From: Monoplex corrugatus
Lineage: Eukaryota; Mollusca; Gastropoda; Littorinimorpha; Ranellidae
DNA length: 64,000 bases
Reading direction: 5' to 3'
NCBI GenBank assembly: GCA_030674185.1
Contig: CM060306.1
Location: 129,001-193,000 of the forward strand
Part shown: one piece after another, positions 22,832-34,384 of the stretch
Layout: the number at the start of each line of letters is the position of its first letter
How positions within the stretch are numbered: the first letter of the stretch is position 1
Translations under genes and position numbers: made by a program
The notes under the pieces: model-generated
The model's input: only the letters and a program-made list of their open reading frames with translations
What the model was told of the DNA's origin: nothing
The model's database searches: none

Positions 22832-25800
22832 TATAACAGAGTTCTGTCTGTAGCAGAGTTATGTCACGATTATATAATGTAACAGAGTTCTGTGAGGATT
22901 ACATAGTGTAGTGTAAGAGAGTTATGTCAGGATTACATAGTGTAGTGTAACAGAGTTATGTCAGGATTACATAGTGTAGTGTAACAGAGTTCTGTCAGGA
23001 TTACATTGTGTAGTGTAACAGAGTTCTGTCAGGATTACATAGTGTAGCGTAACAGAGTTCTGTCAGAATTACATAGTGTAGTGTAACAGAGTTCTGTCCG
23101 TAGCAGAGTATGTCACGATTACATAATGTAAAAGAGTTATGTCAGGATTATATAGTGTAGTGTAACAAAGTTATGTCAGGATTGCATAGTGTAGTGTAGC
23201 AGAGTTCTGTCAGGACTACATAGTGTAGTGTAGCAGAGTTCTGTCAGGATTACATTGTGTAGTGTAACAGAGTTCTGTCAGGATTACATAGTGTAGTGTA
23301 ACAGAGTTCTGTCAGGATTATATTGTGTAGTGTAGCAGAGTTCTGTCAGGATTACATAGTGTAGTGTAACAGAGTTCTGTCAGGATTACATTTTGTAGTG
23401 TAGCAGAGTTCTGTCAGGATTTGTTAGTGTGGTATGGCAGAGTTATTTCAGGATTACATAGTGTAACAGAGTTCGGTCAGGATTACATAGTGTAGTGTAA
23501 CAGAGTTCTGTCAGGATTACATTGTGTAGTGTAACAGAGTTCTGTCAGGATGACATTGTGTAGTGTAGCAGAGTTCTGTCAGGATTACATAGTGTAGTGT
23601 AACAGTGTTCTGTCTGTAGCAGAGTTATGTCAGGATTACATAATGTAACAGAGTTATGTAAGGATTACATAGTGTAGTGTAACAGAGTTATGTCAGGATT
23701 ACATAGTGTAGTGTAACAGAGAGTTATGTCAGGATTACATAGTGTAGTGTAGCAGAGTTCTGTCAGGATTACATAGTGTAGTGTAGCAGAGTTCTGTCAG
23801 GATTACATTGTGTAGTGTAACAGATTTCTGTCAGGATTACATAGTGTAGTGTAACAGAGTTCTGTCAGGATTATATTGTGTAGTGTAGCAGAGTTCTGTC
23901 AGGATTACATAGTGTAGTGTAACAGAGTTCTGTGAGGATTACATTGTGTAGTGTAACAGAGTTCTGTCAGGATTACATAGTGTAGTGTAACAGAGTTCTG
24001 TGAGATTACATTGTGTAGTGTAACAGAGTTCTGTCAGGATTACATAGTGTAGTGTAACAGAGTTCTGTGAGGATTACATAGTGTAGTGTAGCAGAGTTCT
24101 GTCAGGATTACATAGTGTAGTGTAACAGAGTTCTGTCAGGATTACATCGTGTAGTGTAACAGAGTTCTGTTCGTAGCAGAGTTATGTCAGGATTACATAA
24201 TGTAACAGAGTTATGTCGGGATTACATAGTGTAGTGTAACAGAGTTATGTCAGGATTACATAGTGTAGTGTAGCAGAGTTCTGCGAGGATTACATAGTGT
24301 AGTGTAGCAGAGTTCTGTCAGGATACATTGTGTAGTGTAACAGAGTCTGTCAGGATTACATTGTGTGGTGTACTGAGTTCTGGCAGGATTACATTGTGTA
24401 GTGTAACAGTTATGTCAGGATTACATAGTGTAGTGTAACAGTTATGTCAGGATTACATAGTGTAGTGTAACAGTTATGTCAGAATTACATAGTGTAGTGT
24501 AACAGTTATGTCAGGATTACATATGTGTATAGCAGAGTTCTGTCAGGATTACATTGTGTAGTGTAACAGAGTTCTGTCAGGATGACATTGTGTAGTGTAG
24601 CAGAGTTCTGTCAGGATTACATAGTGTAGTGTACAGTGTTCTGTCTGTAGCAGAGTTATGTCACGATTACATAATGTAACAGAGTTATGTAAGGATTACA
24701 TAGTGTAGTGTAACAGAGTTATGTCAGGATTACATAGTGTAGTGTAACAGAGAGTTATGTCAGGATTACATAGTGTAGTGTAGCAGAGTTCTGTCAGGAT
24801 TACATAGTGTAGTGTAGCAGAGTTCTGTCAGGATTACATTGTGTAGTGTAACAGATTTCTGTCAGGATTACATAGTGTAGTGTAACAGATTTCTGTCAGG
24901 ATTACATAGTGTAGTGTAACAGAGTTCTGTCAGGATTATATTGTGTAGTGTAGCAGAGCTCTGTCAGGATTACATAGTGTAGTGTAACAGAGTTCTGTGA
25001 GGATTACATTGTGTAGTGTAACAGAGTTCTGTCAGGATTACATAGTGTAGTGTAACAGAGTTCTGTCAGGATTACATAGTGTAGTGTAGCAGAGTTCTGT
25101 CAGGATTACATAGTGTAGTGTAACAGAGTTCTGTCAGGATTACATCGTGTAGTGTAACAGAGTTCTGTTCGTAGCAGAGTTATGTCAGGATTACATAATG
25201 TAACAGAGTTATGTCGGGATTACATAGTGTAGTGTAACAGAGTTATGTCAGGATTACATAGTGTAGTGTAGCAGAGTTCTGCGAGGATTACATAGTGTAG
25301 TGTAGCAGAGTTCTGTCAGGATTACATTGTGTAGTGTAACAGAGTACTGTCAGGATTACATTGTGTGGTGTAGCTGAGTTCTGGCAGGATTACATTGTGT
25401 AGTGTAACAGTTATGTCAGGATTACATAGTGTAGTGTAACAGTTATGTCAGAATTACATAGTGTAGTGTAACAGTTATGTCAGGATTACATAGTGTAGTA
25501 TAGCAGAGTTATGTCAGGATTACATAGTGTAGTGTAACAGAGTTCTGTCAGGATTACATAGTGTAGTCTAGCAGAGTTATGTCAGGATTACAGAGTGTGG
25601 TGTAACAGTTCTGTCAGGATTACATAGTGTATTGTAGCAGAGTTCTGTCAGGATTACATAGTGTAGTGTAACAGTTATGTCAGGATTACATAGTGTATTG
25701 TAACAGAGTTATGTCAGGATTACATAGTGTAGTGGAACAGAGTTCTGTCAGGATTACATTGTGTAACAGAGTTATGTCAGGATTACATAGTGTAGTGTAA

Positions 25801-26770
25801 CAGAGTTCTGTCAGGATTACATTGTGTAACAGTTATGTCAGGATTACATAGTGTAGTGTAGCAGAGTTCTGTCAGGATTACATAGTGTAGTGTAGCAGAG
25901 TTCTGTCAGGATTACATAGTGTAACAGATTTCTGTCAGGATTACATAGTGTAGTGTAGCAGAGTTCTGTGAGGATTACATCTTGTAGTGTAACAGAGTTA
26001 TGTTAGGGTTACATAGTGTAGTGTAACAGTTATGTCGGGATTACATTGTGTAGTGTAACAGAGTTCTGTCAGGATTACTTAGTGTAGTGTAGCAGAGTTC
26101 TGTCAGGATGTCATAGTGTAGTGTAGCAGAGTTCTGTCAGATTACATAGTGTAGTGTAACTGAGTTATGTCAGGATTACATAGTGTAGTGTAACAGAGTT
26201 ATGTCAGGATTACATAGTGTAGTTTAGCAGAGTTCTGTCAGGATTACATTGTGTAGTGTAACAGAGTTCTGTCAGGATTACTCAGTGTAGTGTAACAGAG
26301 TTCTGTCAGGATGTCATAGTGTAGTGTAGCAGAGTTCTGTCAGGATTACTTAGTGTAGTGTAGCAGAGTTCTGTCAGGATTACATAGTGTAGTGTAACAG
26401 TTATGTCAGGATTACATAGTGTAGTGTAGCAGAGTTCTGTCAGGATTACATAGTGTAGTGTAGCAGAGTTCTGTCAGGATAACATAGTGTAGTGTAACAG
26501 AGTTCTGTCAGGATGTCATAGTGTAGTGTAGCAGAGTTCTGTCAGGATTACTTAGTGTAGTGTAGCAGAGTTCTGTCAGGATTACATTGTGTAGTTAACA
26601 GAGTTATGTCAGGATTACATAGTGTAGTGTAACAGAGTTCTGTCAGGATGTGATAATGTAGTGTAGTAGAGTTCTGTCAGGATTATGTAGCGTAGTGTAG
26701 TAGAGTTCTGTCAGGATTATGTAGCATAGTTTAGCAGAGTTCTGTCAGGATTACAAAGTTTAGCAGTGTT
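22830..26770. repeat. Minisatellite array S3, block 3
   Basis: Third block of the ~34-bp array. Marker variants show longer-period structure: the run around attacatcgtgtagtg with ttctgttcgtagc occurs at about 24141 and again at about 25139 (offset ~998 bp). The variant ggatttgttagtgtggtatgg is shared with block 1 (10855 and 23420). The array decays from 26640 and ends about 290 bp before exon b. Confidence 0.95.
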
Positions 26771-27060
26771 CTGTCACAATATCTTTCTGTAGGGATGTGA
26801 TGTATGCAAGTCATGGCAAGATGTGCAGTGAAATGGCATGCTTCCAGTGTACTTGAAAATTAATGACCTTTCAAGTTTTTCAGGTTAGACAGTGTTGTCT
26901 CTTGTTTTCCTTGTATGTATTTCTAAAGGATCAGTTCTGAAACTGGTAGCTAACATGTGGACATGTTTCTGAACAGTTATATAAAAATATTTCCAGTGGT
27001 TTAATGAAAAAAAAAAGATTGAGAGAATTGAGTGTTATAGTAAGCAGAATGTTTTGACAG
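26771..27060. other. Acceptor-proximal intron sequence
   Basis: Single-copy sequence leading to the acceptor gttttgacag/gtggca. Contains an A-run (27008-27016) and no obvious gene or repeat. Confidence 0.6.
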
Positions 27061-27157
27061 GTGGCAGTGAAGACACTACCCTTCTACAAAAACTACTTTG
27101 GTATTGCGTATCCACTTCCAAAAATGGACCTCATCGCAATTGCTGACTTCTCTGCTG
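27061..27157 (+). CDS. NPEPPS: Puromycin-sensitive aminopeptidase, exon b
   Basis: Encodes VAVKTLPFYKNYFGIAYPLP, KMDLIAIADFSA and the first base of a split Gly codon; vertebrate PSA has VAAKTLPFYKDYF and PLPKIDLIAIADFAAG in the same order. This is the segment entering the catalytic domain, directly before the GAMEN exopeptidase motif. Acceptor gttttgacag/gtg is phase 0 with exon a; donor gctg/gtaagc leaves phase 1, which exon c matches by supplying the other two bases of Gly. The length of 97 bp was set by these sites. The exon lies 25.1 kb downstream of exon a because of satellites and retrotransposons in the intron. Confidence 0.95.
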
Positions 27158-27169
27158 GTAAGCCCCTAT

Positions 27170-27375
27170 ATCATGTTGTACATTGTGTGTGTACACATAT
27201 ATGTACATTGTGTACACATACACTGTGTACACATCCGCCATACATTGTATATCACACATTGTGTGTGTACACTTATACATTGTGTACTCATACATTGTGT
27301 TTGTATACATCTGCCATACATCGTATATCACACATTGTGTGTGTACACATACATTGTGTGTACACATCTGTTGCA
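27170..27375. repeat. ACATTGTGTGTACAC-rich tandem repeat
   Basis: Imperfect repeats of acattgtgtgtgtacacat, with a larger duplication that includes ccatacattgtatatcacac (about 27236 and 27312). It starts only about 12 bases after the splice donor of exon b. Confidence 0.85.
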
Positions 27376-28695
27376 CATGTTATTGTTGTAATTGATGATG
27401 ATGTTGATGGGGGTGCAGATGTTTATGGTGGTGGTGGTAATATCTTTTGTTGTTGTTGTTGTTGTTGATGTTGTTATTAATGATTTTGTTGTTGTTGATA
27501 GGGGTGCTGATGGTGGTGGTGATAATTTCTTTTGTTCTTGTTATTGATGGTGTTGCTGTTGTTGTTGATGTTGATGGGAATGCTGATGGTGGTGGTGGTG
27601 GTAATTTTTGTTGTTGTTGATGGGGGTGCAAATGCTGATGGTGGTAGTGGTAATTTTCTTGTTGTTGTTGATGATGTTGTTGGTGGGGATGCAGATGATG
27701 ATGGTGGTGGTGGTAATTGTGTTGTTGATGTTGATGGGGTGCGAATGCTGATGCTGGTGGTGGTGATCTTCATTTGTTGTTGTTGTTGATGTTGCTGATG
27801 GCAATGCAGATGCTGACAGTGGTAGTGGTAATTTCTTACGTTGTTTGTTGTTTTTGTTGTTGATGTTGATGGGGGTGCTGATGGTGGTGGTGGTAATTTC
27901 TTTTGTGTTGATGTTGTTGTTGATGGGTGCAGATGCTATGTGGTGGTAATTTCTTTGTTGTTGATGTTGTTGTTGATGGGGTGTTGATGGTGGTGGTGGT
28001 AATTTCTTTTGTTGTTGATGTTGATGGGGGTGTTGATGGTGGTGGTGGTAATTTCTTTTGTTGTTGATGTTGTTGTTAATGGGGGTGCTGATGGTGGTAA
28101 TTTCTTTTGTTGTTGATGTTGTTGATGTTGATGGGGGTGCTGATGGTGGTGGTAGTAATTTCTTTTGTTGTTGATGTTGTTGTTGATGGGGGTGCTGATG
28201 GTGGTGGTAGTAATTTCTTTTGTTGTTGATGTTGTTGTTGATGGGGGTGCAGATGCTGATAGTGGTAATTTCTTTTGTTGTTGATGGGGGTGCAGATGCT
28301 TATGGTGGTGGTGGTAATTTCTTTTGTTGTTTTTGTTGTTGTTGTTGCTGATGGGGATGCATATGATGGTGGTGGTGTTAATTTATTTTGCTGTTGTTGT
28401 TGCTGATGGGGATGTAGATGCTGATGGTGGTGGTGGTGGTGGTTTCTTTTGTTGTTGTTGTTGTTTCTGATGGGGATGCAGATGGTGGTGGTGGTAGTAA
28501 TTGTCTGTTGTTGTTGTTGTTGCTGATGGGATGCAGATGCTGATAGTAGTGGTGGTAATTTTCTGTTGTTGTTGTTGTTGCTGCTGATGGGGATGCAGAT
28601 GCTGATGGTGGTTGTGGTAATTTTCGTTGTTGTTGCTAATGGGGATGCAGATGCTGATGGTGGTAGTGGTAATTTTCTTTTGTTGTTGTTGCTAC
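27376..28695. repeat. GTT/GAT/GGT compound minisatellite S4
   Basis: Repeats of (GTT)n, gatgggggtgc, (GCT)GATGGTGGTGG and taatttcttttg in variable multiples (roughly 45-65 bp). The open frames on both strands translate this triplet repeat and are not genes. Confidence 0.9.
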
Positions 28696-28777
28696 AGGTC
28701 TTCATGTATTGTCTAGTCTCTTTTTCACACATAGATCAAACACATCCTTGTGCATGTGTGACTCTCCCTCTCCCCCT

Positions 28778-29490
<713 letters not shown>

Positions 29491-29497
29491 TGTATGT

Positions 29498-29680
29498 GAG
29501 ATGACCCCCGTTATTGAAGCAAAGTGTGCTGCCCTAGCTGAATACAAGGGCTCACCAAGACAAAAATCCCTGCGAGCGCTCAGAGCTGCCAGGAGCAAAG
29601 TGCAGCAAACAGCAAGAAGATGTGCCAACAAATACTGTCAACAGCTCAGTGATGATCCAGACTGCAGCCATGGCAGGCAA
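29498..29680 (+). pseudogene. LINE fragment (region upstream of RT), probable 5' part of 34385-36300
   Basis: Reads MTPVIEAKCAALAEYKGSP, SLRALRAARSKVQQTARRCA and NKYCQQLSDD. This linker between endonuclease and RT (AARSKVQxTARRCAN) is typical of a LINE family common in aquatic invertebrates. Similarity ends near 29680, and the same family resumes at about 34385 in the same orientation with an overlapping short segment (GNIRGVYKGIN). This suggests one old LINE split by later sequence or two neighbouring relics. Confidence 0.6.
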
Positions 29681-29689
29681 ATCAGCCCT

Positions 29690-30033
29690 CTTTCCTCCTA
29701 TTTAGTATTTAGTAAGGTGCACCGCCAGCATCTTAATAGCACTGGCTGAACCCCGCTTGGCCTCTGACCCCATTTCTCACATTCCGTTGCCCCTGCAGGC
29801 CTTCCACATTCCTTCTTTGTTCTCACTAGAATTGAGCTCGGTGCCAGAATTTTTCCCACCATTTTAACTGCTCTTGTTTCAATTGCACTCTTTCTGTCTG
29901 AATGACCGTTAAGCATAGCTTGTAGGAAAAAGTGTGTAGATCAGTTCTGTGGTTATTATTTTACAGGGACAGAATGTGTACTGTGTGATTTGTTTGTATT
30001 TCTGTGCTAAGTGTTTTCTTTGATTTTGTTATC
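29690..30033. other. Sequence upstream of the RAG1-like relic
   Basis: No recognisable coding similarity. It may be the 5' flank or untranslated end of the mobile element beginning at 30034; I found no clear terminal inverted repeat. Confidence 0.4.
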
Positions 30034-30379
30034 ATGGACACGATGCTCACTCATTCTTTCAACAAGCATATTGACCGTTTGAATTGTTTGTGTCGACTGT
30101 GTGGTGAAAGAGTGAAAAGATAAGTGAAAGATAAACGATGTATGGTGAAACTGTGTGCCAATTACACTGGGGGTTTATCTCTACTTCATGACATAGACGT
30201 CAGCCAGGACTTGGAAAGCAAGCATCCGAAAGGTATGTGCGCAGTAAGTGCTATCATACACTGACTCACTGCAAAAGATATTCCGAAACTCGAAAACACG
30301 CTGTTTTACAAAATGCAGCCGAAAAGATCAGAAATCTATCGCGTATCTGGGCTGAGTTCGACTGCACACTGTCAGTAGG

Positions 30380-30800
30380 TCAATGTACATCGTGTGCACT
30401 CTTCAATGTACATCGTGTGCACTCTTCAATGTACATCGTGTGCACTCTTCAATGTACATCGTGTGCACTCTTCAATGTACATCGTGTGCACTCTTCAATG
30501 TACATCGTGTGCACTCTTCAATGTACATCGTGTGCACTCTTTGACAGCTATCAGTAGATCAATGTACATCGTGTGCACTCTTCAATGTACATCGTGTGCA
30601 CTCTTTGACAGCTATTAGTAGATCAATGTACATCGTGTGCACTCTTCAATGTACATCGTGTGCACTCTTTGACAGCTATTAGTAGATCAATGTACATCGT
30701 GTGCACTCTTCAATGTACATCGTGTGCACTCTTCAATGTACATCGTGTGCACTCTTTGACAGCTATTAGTAGATCAATGTACATCGTGTGCACTCTTCAA
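30380..30800. repeat. 23-bp tandem array inside the RAG1-like relic
   Basis: Unit caatgtacatcgtgtgcact plus ctt (23 bp), in clusters separated by tgacagctattagtagat, giving a higher-order pattern of about 64-87 bp. It separates the zinc region from the GRPKK-containing part, probably having expanded within the former coding sequence. Confidence 0.95.
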
Positions 30801-33050
30801 AAGTCAGCGGAAACAAGGGAGACCCAAAAAAACAAAAACGTGTGCACCAAAACGTACACAATCCGAAATATCTGCGGAAAGAAGCGACGCTTCGGAGAAT
30901 GCATCTCTAGATCTAGAAGACTTTGCTTCTTCTACCCCTGTCAAAAAATCAAAGACAGTGCAGATCCAAACGTCTCCCATCATCCGTACGCCTCCCAAAT
31001 GCACAGACAAAAATGTTGCCCATGCTTCCACGTCAGTATCGCCCTTAACGGCCCTTGCATTTTCCAAAGCCAACCCGAGTTTGCAGAAAAAATCAACAAT
31101 ATTCGAGACTGAATCAGAACTGTCCATAGAAGAAGAAGCCATTCTGACACACTTGTGTCGGAGAAAGCTGAAAATGTCGGAGGACAAAATGACTGTGAGG
31201 TGCAAAACCGGAGGGCAGCCCATCATCTTGAAAAAAATAACAAAACCACGTGAAAAACTCAGCATTGCGTCTTACCCACTGAAAAAGAAACGAGCGAAAG
31301 CCATTCAACAAATTAGATTGAACATATCAGGTGGTGATGCTGATGATGCACTGAAATTACAAGCGACAGAAATCAAAAAAGAAACAAAACGTAAACTGAT
31401 GAAAGAGGCAGGGTGTAGGATTGTTTGCATGTCACAAGAACAGGGCTCAGCCATCAGGACCCAGCTAGGACTTCCATGGGGTTTATACAGGCGTCAGAAG
31501 CAAATTTTTCGGAAATTTGGATTTAAGTTTGCTAGTGAACGGAAAGAAAGGGAACAACAAAAGAAAGCACTGTTTGGGGATGTCATTGTTGAAAAGACAA
31601 ATCTTTTCTTCACAGATGATCAGAACAGAAAAGAACAGAAAGAAACCCTGGTAGGAAAAATAAAAGATCTGCCAAAAATAATTGAAAAACTATTGAACAG
31701 TTTGATGAGAAAAAACTGCTGACATGGCATAACGGCACCCGACCAGAAAACGAAATATGGCTCAAATTTGGGGGGGGACCATGGGGGAGGGTCATTCAAA
31801 TTCATGATGCAGATTGCCAATCTGCGCAACGCGAATTCCAAACATAACACCTGTCTCTTGGCCATTGTAGACTGCAAAGACAACCCTGACAATTTAAGGC
31901 GCAGTTTGGATCCCCTCAGTAGAGAAATCACAGAGCTAGAAAACCTGCAGTGGAAAAACAAATCCTTCAAAGTTTTTGTTTTTGGGGACTATGATTTTCT
32001 GCTGAAAGTTTATGGATTACCTGGAGCGCAGTCCTTCCATCCCTGCCTCTTTTGTACAGCAACAAAACATCAAATACAACTGCCCCCTGCAAACAATGAA
32101 GGCAATATCACACAGCGCTGTTTGCCACAGATGAGGCAAAATCTGTGTCGTTACAGGAAAGCCAAAAACAAAATAGCCAAAATGTACAACAATGTTGTCC
32201 GTGAGCAAATTTTGCAAGTGCCGCTGAGCCAAATAGCCCCTCCATATCTGCACATTCTGTTAGGTATAGTTAAGAAACATCACACTCTGCTGGAGACAGA
32301 CTGCCACACACTTGACAAACAACTAGCTGCTGTTTTTGTCAAGGATAGAACAGTCAAAGAAACATGCCCATCATCATTCAGAGACCACATCAAAGACCGC
32401 ATCAAACAGATTGAAATGCTGGAAAATGAAAACCTGCAGCATGAGACAGTCCTATCATGGAATGAAGGGAATGAAGAACAGAGTCTGGCTTCATACAAAA
32501 AAACAAAAGAAAACACAAAAGAGGCCTATGACACAACATATGAAGAGGTCGAAGCGCTAGAGAGACGCCACAACGATCTGGCCAAGCTGACAGGCCCTGT
32601 CTCTGCCAATCTGGACTTTGTTCTTCATTCTCATAAAATATGCAAGCAGGCATACCATGGACAGTGTTTCATTGGCAATCATTGTCATAAGTATTTAAAA
32701 CCAAATACATTTGAACATCTGTGCAACAGCATTTTGGGAAAAACAAAAGAAATGTTAGAGATTATCACAGAAAATGATGCCACCAAAGAGCTGATATCAG
32801 AGAGCAGGGACATTTGTGAGAAATATAGACAGCTGAATACACTTTTCTCACAAGTACATGACAAAATTTCACACCAACGGCCAATGACCCATACAGACAT
32901 AGAAGAGCTAGAAATCAGTATCACTGTCTACATGTCTTTCTTTCGTACACACTTTAGACAGACAAGAGTCATTCCAAAACAACACCTGTTGGAATGCCAC
33001 TGTATCCCCGTTATTCAGACACAGATTTGGACTGGCTCTGCACGGAAAAC

Positions 33051-33051
<1 letters not shown>

Positions 33052-33098
<47 letters not shown>

Positions 33099-33110
33099 GT
33101 GTGTGTGTGT

Positions 33111-33171
<61 letters not shown>
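33052..33171. repeat. (TG)n microsatellite within the transposase core
   Basis: About 118 bp of TG with two GG interruptions. It begins right after a frame reading FGLALHGKQG and ends immediately before EETHATVN. Confidence 0.95.
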
Positions 33172-33174
<3 letters not shown>

Positions 33175-33336
33175 GAAACGCATGCAACAGTTAACAAATT
33201 GAAACGTAGAATTTGGGGAATGAAGAGTGAAACACACAAACTTCATTTTCTGCTCTCTGAACTCATGCTGGTGGTGTCACCTGCATATCATGGTGTGCTG
33301 CCCTCTGCTTGCAGAAACCCAGTAAAGATTTCATGA

Positions 33337-33510
33337 AGTACTGATGTCCCCTCCATCCCCACTCCTATTTTACCCCTCTCCTCCCCTGCTTCTTCATCTT
33401 TTCTTTTTTTCATATACATTTTTATTTTGCTGTCGTTTGCACTTGCTTACTTGGTGTACATTTCTGTGTGTGTGTGTGTGTTCGTTCGTTATTTGATTTA
33501 ACGTCTTTTC

Positions 33511-33578
<68 letters not shown>

Positions 33579-34384
33579 GGTGTGTGGTGCGTGCGTGCGT
33601 GGTGCGTGCGTGCATGCGCAGGGTGTTTGTTACTAGAGTTGTTGATGTTGATAAATTTTAAGTCATTTGAAACATAAGAGCGCATTTATTGAAACTTCAG
33701 TTATGTATATGGTGGATAAAAAATGAGTGCTAGTGAGAAAAAAGTGTTTGTTGTGTGGAATATGTGAAAACTCAGTGCTGTTCTGTGCCCTGTACACCCT
33801 CCTCTTGCTATTTACTGGTAAGTGTCCCTGCGATGTTTCTTTCAGCATGGCATCATGCATTCATGCACCTTTCATCATATGTATAAATTAACGTCAAGAA
33901 AAAGAAACTGCTTATTACTCCACGAGTTAAAAATGCATATATTTTGCATCACGACAGTCAGTTTCTTAACTAATTGCTTTTTTCATTAACATATAATGTG
34001 TTGCATGTGTGGCTGTGTAGTAAAAGTACTACTAGTGTTTGGTATCAATGGAAACCTCAGCTTCTTGACTTTAACGCTACTGTTGTTTCAAAAGATTGTA
34101 GAGAAGTATTTTAACGTTATAACAGAATTTATTTAAAAATAAATGTACTCCGCGTATTCCACAAGCTTCCGGCTCACCGACAGTAAGTAAAAAAAGAAAG
34201 GGTAGGGACTGATCGCCGCCGCAGAGCGAGCTGGAAGAGCACATCTAAGTTTTGCACTGGTAGCTCTTCCAGTCTTGGGCTGTAGTGTCAGTGAGCAGGC
34301 GGTGTGTTTATCTTTTCATAGCTGCCTTTCCCCTTGCTGCGTAGTGCCTGACCTCCGGGTCACGTTTGCTGGGTCAAACAACTA
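33337..34384. other. Intron spacer with TG microsatellites and a hairpin
   Basis: TG runs at 33463-33480 and 33512-33575. A perfect 10-bp inverted repeat ctggaagagc/gctcttccag at 34231-34240 and 34263-34272 with a 22-base loop. No gene recognised. It may contain the 3' flank of the RAG1-like element. Confidence 0.6.

Larger units (their letters stand above)
30034..33336 (+). pseudogene. Broken RAG1-like transposase (N-terminal zinc region plus DDE-like core)
   Basis: Part 1, 30034-30370: LNCLCRLCGERVKR, then GLSLLHDIDVSQDLESKHPK, GMCA and KCYHTLTHC. The CxxC...IDV..D....HP..xCxxC layout is that of the RAG1 N-terminal zinc region. Part 2, 30801-31722: basic, with RKQGRPKK (AT-hook-like). Part 3, 31768-33336: GGDHGGGSFKF, then GDYDFLLKVYGLPGA with CLFC 55 bases further on, a long helical stretch, FIGNHCHKYL, and EETHATVNKLKRR. 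Two acidic residues, CxxC and a late Glu in this order parallel the RAG1/Transib core. Damage: stop at 30121, shift near 30240, a 23-bp repeat array, shifts near 31700 and 31771-31778 (G8 run), and a TG expansion before the final Glu. Clearly non-functional. Family assignment is by motif layout only; a distinct DDE family is the alternative. Confidence 0.65.

Noticed and set aside
22830..26770. CRISPR array or bacterial repeat
   Set aside because: Repeats are head-to-tail without unique spacers, and the context is an intron of an animal gene.
32999..33180. CVCVCV repeat as a real part of the protein at 31768-33336
   Set aside because: It is a TG microsatellite that merely stays open; the flanking conserved motifs join in a different frame before the run.
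34231..34272. Hairpin as a structured RNA or Rho-independent-like terminator
   Set aside because: A single 10-bp inverted repeat with a 22-base loop and no T-run in eukaryotic intron sequence; no function inferred.
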